Below are positions 1-4,720 of a DNA stretch of 28,410 nucleotides, piece after piece. The stretch spans positions 1-28,410 of the IMG/VR virus record IMGVR_UViG_3300031963_000726, one strand, 5' to 3'. The DNA is from a virus. Position 1 is the stretch's first letter, and each line of letters begins with the position of its first letter. The position numbers and the translations under genes were made by a program. The notes below the pieces were generated by a model that was not told where the DNA came from, did no database searches, and saw nothing but the letters and a program-made list of their open reading frames with translations.

Positions 1-190
1 CTTCCAGCATTGCGCTGAGCCGATGGATCATACCCATCACGGCATCTTCCTGCGTATCTGCTTCGCAGGCGATCTCGCTGCCATCTCGGTCAGCGATCAC
101 GACCACCCAGGTCTCGTGCTCCGTCTTGAGGATCTGCTTGTATTCGTAGCCGCACATCGCGGCCCATTGCACCAAGTCTGTGAATGCCAT
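1..190 (-). CDS. Partial hypothetical protein, 3' end cut by window edge
   Basis: An open frame of 63 codons begins with ATG at 190 and runs off the left edge without a stop. The start codon shares one base with the TGA of the LexA-like gene upstream (TGATG), so the two are translationally coupled. The visible protein begins MAFTDLVQWAAMCGY and has a short mixed alpha/beta pattern: a hydrophobic WVVVIAD strand, then DRDGSEIACEA and a helix ending in HRLSAMLE. I do not recognise a family. The coupling and the same strand place it in the early/DNA-metabolism operon. Existence as a gene is likely; its function is unknown. Confidence 0.7.
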   Translation of the reverse strand, partial: MAFTDLVQWAAMCGYEYKQILKTEHETWVVVIADRDGSEIACEADTQEDAVMGMIHRLSAMLE

Positions 191-393
191 CACAACCCCC
201 TTATGCGATAGCCGCGGGCTACGCGGTCTCGCTTCTCAATCTTGCCACTATCGGCAAGGCTCTGGAGCAGCCGCTGGGCTGTTCCGTGTCCGATGTCCAT
301 CAGCTCGGCGATCTCCCTCACCGTGGGAGCATAGCCGTGCTCCTTGACGAATGAACGGATCACCGAGATGAGTTCCCTTTCTGCTTGCTTCAT
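190..393 (-). CDS. LexA-type winged-helix DNA-binding protein without a protease domain
   Basis: This 67-residue protein matches the N-terminal DNA-binding domain of LexA: a first helix (ERELISVIRSFVKEHG), then the family signature YAPTVREIAE (residues 21-30) leading into the helix-turn-helix, a recognition helix (GTAQRLLQSLADSG) and a wing ending in RGYRI. LexA proteins are about 200 residues, with a C-terminal Ser/Lys autocleavage domain. Here the frame stops straight after the wing, so self-cleavage is impossible. It starts at ATG 393, overlapping the nuclease gene by ATGA, and is coupled to the next gene by TGATG. A small transcription regulator of phage or host SOS-type promoters is the likely role; its target is not known. 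Confidence 0.8.
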   Translation of the reverse strand: MKQAERELISVIRSFVKEHGYAPTVREIAELMDIGHGTAQRLLQSLADSGKIEKRDRVARGYRIRGL

Positions 394-794
394 CCGAGCA
401 CCCTCGCTTCGGCAATCGGCAGGAAGCCGACCACCTTCTCGATCTTCTCGGTGTGCTCAAACTCAGTCGTGGCTGGCAGCATCTTGGGCGTCCAGATCGG
501 CTCCTTCACGCGGTACAGGTCCCACGCGAAGATGCCCGCTGGCGTGCTGTTGATGTATGCCGGTCGCCCTGAGCGCCTCCCAGCCTCCTCGATCAGCCAG
601 TCGTACTTGGTCTGCTCAATGAGCATCTCGGAGTAGTGCGCGTCTCGGCACTTGAGTTCCAGCACGAAGTCAATCCTCCCGACCGGCGTCTCGTACCACG
701 CCAGACAATCCCAGTTGCTGAAGCCGTACTCCATCAGCTCAATGTTCTCAATCGTGGTCTTTTTCAGATAGTCAAAGAGTTCTTTCTCGGTCAT
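390..794 (-). CDS. PD-(D/E)XK nuclease-like protein
   Basis: The 134-residue protein has the core of a restriction-endonuclease-like fold: an N-terminal helix with Glu21, a strand RIDFVLELK containing Asp42 and the E46-x-K48 pair, then a helix with Gln61 and Tyr64 (MLIEQTKYDWL). The spacing D-x3-E-x-K is typical of PD-(D/E)XK nucleases. Later strands (YINSTPAGIFAWDLY) complete a small alpha/beta domain. It begins at ATG 794 behind AAGGAGG, inside an ATGA overlap with the replisome-organiser gene. The position beside replication genes suggests DNA processing, such as a Holliday-junction or branched-DNA nuclease, but the sequence does not identify the substrate. Confidence 0.6.
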   Translation of the reverse strand: MTEKELFDYLKKTTIENIELMEYGFSNWDCLAWYETPVGRIDFVLELKCRDAHYSEMLIEQTKYDWLIEEAGRRSGRPAYINSTPAGIFAWDLYRVKEPIWTPKMLPATTEFEHTEKIEKVVGFLPIAEARVLG

Positions 795-1249
795 TTCTTG
801 CCTCCTTGAGCCAGAATCTCGCCAATACTCGCAATCCCGCTCTTAGAATAAGAGAGTCTATTCTCTCTCTGTTCTGTTCTATTCTTATCTAGAGCGTTCT
901 GATTTCGTTCCAGTTCCGTTCCGTGTGCGTTCTTGTAGCGTTCCTTTCTGGCTGCCGCCGTAGGGTCAGCCTGATGCTTTCCCCAGTTCGTGACGATGAT
1001 CGAGCCGCCCTCGCCCCTCGTGAGCAGCCCGAGGCCAAGCAGCCGCTTGAGATGCTTGATGTCCGCAACACCGGCGACGCACGCCTTGAGGTGCGCCTCG
1101 TTCGCGAACTCCCCCTTCGGGGTCTGGTGGTATGCCTCGAAGAGCGCCGCGTCCCAGAGCACATAGGCTTCCGCGCCCTTCGGCTGGGCGAGCAGCTCTA
1201 CGATCTTCGGGTCCTTCAGCGTCCGTGTGTCCTTCTTGATCCACGCCAT
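791..1249 (-). CDS. Phage replisome organiser-like replication initiator
   Basis: The start chosen is ATG 1249, preceded by GGAGG with a six-base spacer; the frame upstream is open but of arginine/serine-rich shadow composition. The 152-residue product begins MAWIKKDTRTLKDPK and has a winged-helix layout (residues 1-92) ending GLLTRGEGGSIIVTNWGKHQ. This W-x-KHQ end, followed by a basic RKERYKN helix, is typical of the N-terminal domain of phage replisome organisers, which bind origin DNA and load helicase. The C-terminal third is polar and looks like a linker, and the DNA encoding it holds five 11-bp iterons and an AT-rich tract. No separate helicase-loading domain is visible. Its neighbours are a Rad52-like protein upstream and a nuclease downstream. 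Confidence 0.65.
   Translation of the reverse strand: MAWIKKDTRTLKDPKIVELLAQPKGAEAYVLWDAALFEAYHQTPKGEFANEAHLKACVAGVADIKHLKRLLGLGLLTRGEGGSIIVTNWGKHQADPTAAARKERYKNAHGTELERNQNALDKNRTEQRENRLSYSKSGIASIGEILAQGGKK
845..890. other. AT-rich pyrimidine tract with short inverted repeat, candidate DNA-unwinding element
   Basis: Directly beside the iterons the plus strand becomes almost pure pyrimidine and unusually AT-rich for this genome. It holds a 6-bp inverted repeat (AGAATA at 845-850, TATTCT at 859-864) and a run of 5-base units at 871-890 (GTTCT, GTTCT, ATTCT, TATCT). It encodes the polar C-terminal linker of the initiator. In iteron origins the unwinding element sits beside the initiator sites, which fits here, but unwinding is inferred. 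Confidence 0.45.
895..949 (-). repeat. Five 11-bp iterons (CGTTC at exact 11-base spacing), candidate replication origin
   Basis: The pentamer CGTTC (GAACG on the minus strand) occurs at 895, 906, 917, 928 and 939, an exact 11-base period with no gap. The rest of each unit is loosely conserved, with Y at position 6 and T-rich positions 8-10. Because 11 is not a multiple of three, GAACG falls in all three codon frames of the replisome-organiser gene, so the repeat cannot be a protein-level repeat. Iterons inside the initiator gene, next to an AT-rich tract, are the known layout of the lambda-type origin. Function is inferred from this layout. Confidence 0.7.
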
Positions 1250-1310
1250 TTGTGCCTCCGTCTGTAGGTGGCGGGCTGAGCGAGACAGTCGCCCAACCCG
1301 CCGTAGATGT

Positions 1311-2018
1311 CTAGAACGGCAAGTCGCTGAGTTCTTCCTCGGGCACCATCTTCGGTGCCGGTGCGCTCTTGCCTGCGATCCACTTGATGCTCGGCTTCTC
1401 CTTGCACCACGAGCCGTCAGGAGCCTTGTGCGAGGCCGCCCAGAATGGCTGATACGGCTTGCCGGTCGTCTTGGAGATGCCGCCTGGCTTGAGGCGCCAC
1501 TCCTCGCCGTGGCTACACGCATCCTCGGTCGCCGCCTGCGCGAAGAGCATCGCCGCCTTCGCTGCGAGGATGTCGTCATCCGTCGCGCCTGTGAACCCTT
1601 CGGATTTGGGTGCTGGAGCCACGGAGACGGGCGCTGCCGCCCGTGCTGGGGCTAGACCCCTCTCTGGGCTGTAGAGGCTCCTGCCGACTCCGATCTGCGC
1701 CGCGCACCTGCGGAGCGCATCTGAGGCCGCGCTCTTGAGCGGCTCATCATCCTGAGCGGAGTTCGGGTAGCCGAAGTCCTGACGGATCGTGGTCTTGCCG
1801 CCAATGACGACGGCGAGCGAGCCGTGGACGACATTGCGTGCGCCGTCTGCGACCTTGACCTCAAACTGCCAGCCCTCGATGCCGAGCACATCATCCAGCC
1901 GCTGCGCGACTGCTCGCGCATCGGCGTAGGTGAAGGTCATCCCTGCCCTGCCTGGGCGATGCTTGAGATCCTTCTCCTCGAATGGCGCTGCCAGCGCTGC
2001 TGCGATTTGCTTGCTCAC
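1311..2018 (-). CDS. Rad52-family single-strand annealing protein
   Basis: The 235-residue protein matches the phage Rad52-like annealing family. The core (residues 1-120) has FTYADARAVAQRLDDVLGIEGW, an FEV strand, and the late motif DDEPLKSAASDALRRCAAQIGVGRSLY, which corresponds to the conserved A-x-SDALKR-AA-x-xGIG region. A flexible Ala/Pro linker (120-150) leads to a small Cys/His region (C168, H170, H197, C205) that may bind zinc. The last residues, EEELSDLPF, resemble the acidic-hydrophobic tip of single-stranded DNA-binding proteins. It starts at GTG 2018 (GTGA overlap with the Mom-like gene) behind GAAGGAGG. With the YqaJ exonuclease two genes upstream it forms a recombination pair. 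Confidence 0.75.
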   Translation of the reverse strand: MSKQIAAALAAPFEEKDLKHRPGRAGMTFTYADARAVAQRLDDVLGIEGWQFEVKVADGARNVVHGSLAVVIGGKTTIRQDFGYPNSAQDDEPLKSAASDALRRCAAQIGVGRSLYSPERGLAPARAAAPVSVAPAPKSEGFTGATDDDILAAKAAMLFAQAATEDACSHGEEWRLKPGGISKTTGKPYQPFWAASHKAPDGSWCKEKPSIKWIAGKSAPAPKMVPEEELSDLPF

Positions 2019-2575
2019 TTGTTCCTCCTTCGCTTTAGTTCCATTTCCCAGCGCGCCTTCGGCGCACTTGACTGGGCTTTGTTCCGAACCCTTGAGCCGC
2101 TATCCCAATCCTGACCTTCAGTGGGGAGGTTTGCCAAGAACCAGTTAGCGGCTTTGTAGATCGTTCCGTGATGAACCTCCGTGTCCTGGTACGAGATCAG
2201 CCTGATGACCTCTGGGAACCTTGTCTGAATGTCCTCTTGCATCCTTGCAAGCATCCAAGTCGCCGTGTTCTTAGGACACTCAGGCGAGAGCGCCAACCGT
2301 CGCAGTTCAAGGAGGCTCTGACCGTCCTTGAGCCTATTGGCTGCCACTGGAGACGACCAGATCGCCACCCCATATGCGACTCCGTGAGCCTCAAGCACAT
2401 AGCAGGCGTAGTAGCGATTCCGAACCACATTGCTCCAGTCAATGACCGGGAACCTTGAGTGCCAGATCGCGTTCAACTTGCAGGCGTCTGGCGCTCCGAT
2501 TGAACGAACTGAGAACTCTCGTGGAGAGGCTGGCGTTGGACGCTCCTCCTCAGCGAACAGTCCGAGTTCGCTCAC
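2015..2575 (-). CDS. Mom-like DNA adenine modification enzyme (GNAT fold)
   Basis: The start is GTG 2575, in a GTGA overlap with the YqaJ gene and behind GAGGAGG. The 186-residue product carries features I associate with the Mom family of phage Mu: a WHSRFP segment near residues 38-43, a strand with AIWSSP (71-76), the cofactor-binding GNAT strand LELRRLAL followed by a helix (NTATWMLARMQ), then ISYQDTEVHHGTIYKAANW (127-145), matching the S-x-x-D...GxIYxAxNW end of Mom. Mom modifies adenine to N6-carbamoylmethyladenine and protects phage DNA from restriction. A related acetyltransferase acting elsewhere is the main alternative. It lies between two recombination genes in the early operon. Base composition looks somewhat lower in GC than its neighbours. 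Confidence 0.65.
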   Translation of the reverse strand: MSELGLFAEEERPTPASPREFSVRSIGAPDACKLNAIWHSRFPVIDWSNVVRNRYYACYVLEAHGVAYGVAIWSSPVAANRLKDGQSLLELRRLALSPECPKNTATWMLARMQEDIQTRFPEVIRLISYQDTEVHHGTIYKAANWFLANLPTEGQDWDSGSRVRNKAQSSAPKARWEMELKRRRNK

Positions 2576-3534
2576 TTGTCCACCTCCTCTGTCTTGAACC
2601 TGAAGACCCGTGCCCCAGGCTTTTCTACGGTGTGCGTCTTGAGCGCCAACTCGTAGGTTTCTGGCGCGACCGCCTTCGCGACCTCTGCCACCGCCTCCCA
2701 ATCCGTCTTGACGGTCGGCTTGTTCTGCTTCCAAGTCGCCTGCCAGCCCTCGCCGTAGACGCCTGCCTTCTCGCCAATCGCCTCCTTGAGTGAGATCGCG
2801 AGATTCTGCAACTCCTGATCCAGCAGCTTGGACTCGTACTGCTTCTCGGCGTAGAGCGCAGCCACGCGCTCGATGCCATCGTTCGCCTGCGCGAACTCAT
2901 CGGTGCCCGACCACGGGATGACCGCAGCCAGCGCGTCCGAGTCCTCGCCTTGCAGCGCCGGTGGCGTGCCGTTCATCACGCAATCCCTGAATGCGATTGC
3001 CTTTTGGTAGAGCCGCGTCTGGAACTCAAAGTCCTCAACCACGCGCTCAATGCGGAAGACGAGGCCGCCCAAGAGGGCTGCCACATCCACCCACGGTGCG
3101 CCCGTCACGAACATCTGCCACTGCACTTGGGCTTCTACCTCGGGCGGTACGGGATACAGGCTCCAGCGCGGCGAGGTGCTCGTCTTGATCTCAACCAGCC
3201 CCTCCTCGCCGACGATGGTGCGATCCAGCGATGCCATCACCCACGGGATGTCCTTGATCCTCACGATGCCGTTGCTTCGTCGCAGCTCACGACCTGTCTC
3301 CATCTCGTAGAACTCCGCGACCGTGCTCTCGAGCAGGATGCCGCGCACGGCGGCTGGCCCGACTGGATCAGGCGTATAGGCTCCGCGTTTCTCTGCCCAC
3401 AGTTGATAGGGAGTTTTGTACGGCGAGAGACCGGCGATGACCGCCGCCTCCGTCGCCGTGATGCCGTCGTGCCTAAGCGCGAACCACTCAGGGCTGCGCT
3501 GCTCTGCCTTCACGAACTCAAACCTCTTGCTCAC
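2572..3534 (-). CDS. YqaJ-family viral recombinase / lambda-type exonuclease
   Basis: GTG 3534 is preferred over the longer frame because it sits in a GTGA overlap directly behind AGAAGGAGG. The 320-residue protein opens with the family hallmark RSPEWFALRHDGITATEAAVIAGLSPYKTPYQLW (residues 13-46). The lambda-exonuclease-like nuclease core follows, with Glu69 (GILLES), Asp104 (SLDR) and E115-x-K117 in the strand LVEIKTST. A helical region (about residues 220-300) follows the nuclease domain, as is common in phage YqaJ proteins. The enzyme degrades one strand from DNA ends, giving single strands for the annealing protein encoded two genes later. The length is normal and all catalytic positions are present. 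Confidence 0.9.
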   Translation of the reverse strand: MSKRFEFVKAEQRSPEWFALRHDGITATEAAVIAGLSPYKTPYQLWAEKRGAYTPDPVGPAAVRGILLESTVAEFYEMETGRELRRSNGIVRIKDIPWVMASLDRTIVGEEGLVEIKTSTSPRWSLYPVPPEVEAQVQWQMFVTGAPWVDVAALLGGLVFRIERVVEDFEFQTRLYQKAIAFRDCVMNGTPPALQGEDSDALAAVIPWSGTDEFAQANDGIERVAALYAEKQYESKLLDQELQNLAISLKEAIGEKAGVYGEGWQATWKQNKPTVKTDWEAVAEVAKAVAPETYELALKTHTVEKPGARVFRFKTEEVDK

Positions 3535-3722
3535 TTTGCCTCCTTCTTCTGCCGATCTTTCTTTGCCCAGCCCTCGCCGATGAACACCGATGCAGCGGGC
3601 GTGTAGACCATCCGCATCCAGCGCCCACACTTGGCGCACCTCGGGTTGTAGATCTCCTTGATTGAATGCGTGTGCTCCTCACGCGCCCCGCAATCGCCGC
3701 AGCGGTATTCGTACACCGGCAT
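3531..3722 (-). CDS. FmdB-type zinc-ribbon protein
   Basis: The 63-residue protein begins MPVYEYRCGDCG, the exact opening pattern of the FmdB/CxxC regulatory zinc-ribbon family, with a second CAKCG knuckle at residues 29-33 and the usual basic tail after it. FmdB-like proteins are small, often of unknown role, and frequent in phage genomes. The four cysteines are in place for one zinc ion. Its ATG is coupled to the gene upstream by TGATG. Its last codons (KKEAK) contain the AAGGAGG used by the YqaJ gene. Confidence 0.75.
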   Translation of the reverse strand: MPVYEYRCGDCGAREEHTHSIKEIYNPRCAKCGRWMRMVYTPAASVFIGEGWAKKDRQKKEAK

Positions 3723-3880
3723 CAGCCAGCCACCACGAACATCATCACCACCAGAATCGCGCCGAGAATGCCAATGGCGATGTCAAGCTGCTGATCGCTG
3801 CGTCGCTGCTCATCGAGCAGTGTCGTGCGGATAGGCACTCGCCTGTAAACCAGCGGCTGGGTTCTGCGATTGAGTTTCAC
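3722..3880 (-). CDS. Small protein with a C-terminal membrane segment
   Basis: GTG 3880 is chosen because it lies in a GTGA overlap behind AGAAGGAGGCAAA; the longer upstream frame would overlap the neighbour heavily. The 52-residue product is basic and polar for about 32 residues (KLNRRTQPLVYRRVP...DEQRRSDQQ), then ends in one hydrophobic helix (LDIAIGILGAILVVMMFVVAG). It should be a tail-anchored inner-membrane protein with the basic part in the cytoplasm. No family is recognised. In early phage operons such proteins sometimes act in superinfection exclusion or host take-over; that is speculation here. Confidence 0.65.
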   Translation of the reverse strand: MKLNRRTQPLVYRRVPIRTTLLDEQRRSDQQLDIAIGILGAILVVMMFVVAG

Positions 3881-4044
3881 TTTGCCTCCTTCTTCGCCTT
3901 TCGGCGCTTCGCGGGCTTGGGCTTGTACGGCCCTTCCCATTCGTCTGCAATCTTTGCGACGAGTGCCTTCTTCACCTTCGCGTTCACTTCGTCATCCTGT
4001 CCGATGACGACGAACAGATCGTCAAGATTGAGTTTCTCGTTCAT
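3877..4044 (-). CDS. Small lysine-rich hypothetical protein
   Basis: ATG 4044 is preferred because it overlaps the stop of the 28-residue gene upstream (ATGA). The 55-residue product begins MNEKLNLDDLFVVIG, has an acidic-amphipathic first half (DDEVNAKVKKALVAKIADEW) and a strongly basic tail (KPKPAKRRKAKKEAK). The first half could be a helical dimerisation or protein-binding element, and the tail could bind nucleic acid. Its last codons double as the ribosome-binding site of the next gene. I recognise no family. The gene is supported mainly by its tight coupling on both sides. Confidence 0.6.
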   Translation of the reverse strand: MNEKLNLDDLFVVIGQDDEVNAKVKKALVAKIADEWEGPYKPKPAKRRKAKKEAK

Positions 4045-4127
4045 CGCATTGACCCCACTGCCAAGAGCAGAATCATTGACGCGATGAACGCTGCGAGTGC
4101 GAGTGCGTCCAAGATCATCGTCCTCAT
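4041..4127 (-). CDS. 28-residue single-span membrane microprotein
   Basis: This tiny frame is joined to both neighbours: its ATG shares a base with the upstream stop (TGATG) and its TGA overlaps the next ATG (ATGA). The product has a short MRTMILD head, a hydrophobic stretch of about 20 residues (ALALAAFIASMILLLAVGS) and an MR end, so it is one membrane helix and almost nothing else. Without it there would be an unexplained gap in an otherwise gap-free operon. It is too short for homology reasoning; function is unknown. Confidence 0.6.
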   Translation of the reverse strand: MRTMILDALALAAFIASMILLLAVGSMR

Positions 4128-4321
4128 CAGCGCACCGTCCATTCAAGTGATTCCATTGCTTGCATCACGCTGCACCCGTGGCAGACATACTTCTTGCGCT
4201 TCAACGATCCGTTTGGCAGATCGCGTCGGCTTCTGCGACTGAGTGCTGGCGGGTAGATTGAGTCTGAGAGTCTGACGCCACAATCAGCGCAGAACACTTG
4301 GCTCTTTGTTGCCTTCTTCAT
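4127..4321 (-). CDS. Small zinc-ribbon protein, first gene of the early operon
   Basis: The 64-residue protein has two CxxC knuckles, CADCG (residues 11-15) and CHGC (47-50), separated by a basic region (SRRSRRDLPNGSLKRKKYV). This fits one zinc-binding treble-clef or ribbon fold, possibly with nucleic-acid contact through the basic insert. ATG 4321 is preceded by a G-rich site (AGGGGGT) and lies about 50 bases downstream of the predicted promoter, which makes it the first gene of the transcript. No family is recognised beyond the zinc-ribbon pattern. Confidence 0.65.
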   Translation of the reverse strand: MKKATKSQVFCADCGVRLSDSIYPPALSRRSRRDLPNGSLKRKKYVCHGCSVMQAMESLEWTVR

Positions 4322-4373
4322 TTTCTTTACCCCCTAGAACTTCGGGAGGGCTGTCTTCCCTCCTCGTGGGGTA

Positions 4374-4403
4374 ATCGTACGCCCGTACCAATCCCCCTGT
4401 CAA
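4374..4403 (-). promoter_or_regulatory. Sigma-70-type promoter for the early operon
   Basis: On the minus strand a perfect TTGACA (-35, 4398-4403) is followed after 18 bases by TACGAT (-10, 4374-4379; four of six consensus bases, with the important TA and final T). It lies in the only sizeable non-coding gap of the early region, and transcription would enter the zinc-ribbon gene at 4321. A short palindrome, GTACGCCCGTAC (4377-4388), overlaps the spacer and -10. No promoter mapping supports it. Confidence 0.6.
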
Positions 4404-4432
4404 CACCCTATTTCACGCACGAAATAGGGTGT
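4403..4432. promoter_or_regulatory. Perfect 12-bp inverted repeat abutting the -35 box, probable operator
   Basis: The arms ACACCCTATTTC (4403-4414) and GAAATAGGGTGT (4421-4432) are perfectly complementary around a six-base centre. The repeat touches the TTGACA box by one base. It could form a hairpin, but no T-run follows in either direction, so an intrinsic terminator is unlikely. A dimeric regulator site is the better reading. The LexA-like protein or the HTH-like protein of this phage are possible binders; this is inference only. Confidence 0.55.
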
Positions 4433-4435
4433 GGC

Positions 4436-4487
4436 GGGCTGGAGGAGGTCAGGCAGCGGGAGGCTCGCGCCCAGCCACCTCCAGCCC
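4436..4487. repeat. Structured non-coding spacer with 10-bp inverted repeat
   Basis: GGGCTGGAGG (4436-4445) is exactly complementary to CCTCCAGCCC (4478-4487), enclosing 32 GC-rich bases that can fold further. With the adjacent hairpins, most of the 194-base gap between 4322 and 4516 is self-complementary. It may be an RNA element at the end of the upstream transcript. No known RNA family is recognised. Confidence 0.4.
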
Positions 4488-4491
4488 TAGA

Positions 4492-4511
4492 CCCCTGCCC
4501 GAAGGCAGAGG
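4492..4511 (-). terminator. TTCG-tetraloop hairpin after the zinc-ribbon gene, terminator-like
   Basis: On the minus strand CCTCTGCC pairs with GGCAGGGG (8 bp, one G-T wobble) around a TTCG tetraloop, starting six bases after the TGA at 4517-4519. UUCG loops are exceptionally stable. No U-run follows, so termination would have to be factor-assisted or of the U-less type; transcript protection is the alternative. Confidence 0.5.
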
Positions 4512-4516
4512 CGTAG

Positions 4517-4720
4517 TCATTCGGGAGGGATCTGATCGTGGAGCACGAGGTCAACCAAGACTTCAAGGCAGCCAGAACAGATGCGGTGTTCGTTGACGAT
4601 CTGATCGCCGGTGCGAAGGTCAATGCCGAGGATCAGCGCGCCGAAGGCGTAGACCCTTTCAGATGGCTCCTCGCAGACATCGCAGGTCTGCGGATCACGG
4701 CGCTTTGCGACCGTGACCAT
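4517..4720 (-). CDS. Small two-CxxC zinc-binding protein
   Basis: The longer frame begins at 4834, but only the part from ATG 4720 has plausible protein composition, and this start overlaps the phosphoesterase gene by just 26 bases. The 67-residue product has CDVC (residues 12-15) and CSGC (48-51), separated by a beta-rich stretch (RVYAFGALILGIDL...EHRICSGC), then a hydrophobic helix EVLVDLVLHD. This looks like a single zinc-ribbon domain. The ribosome-binding site is weak, consistent with coupling to the upstream gene. A stable hairpin follows the stop. Function unknown. Confidence 0.55.
   Translation of the reverse strand: MVTVAKRRDPQTCDVCEEPSERVYAFGALILGIDLRTGDQIVNEHRICSGCLEVLVDLVLHDQIPPE

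Noticed and set aside
1250-1579. N-terminal extension of the replisome-organiser frame
   Set aside because: It overlaps the Rad52-like gene in another frame and is Arg/Ser-rich. ATG 1249 has a good ribosome-binding site and starts the recognisable domain.
4403-4432. Inverted repeat as an intrinsic terminator
   Set aside because: No T-run follows in either direction, and it directly abuts a -35 box, so an operator is the better reading.
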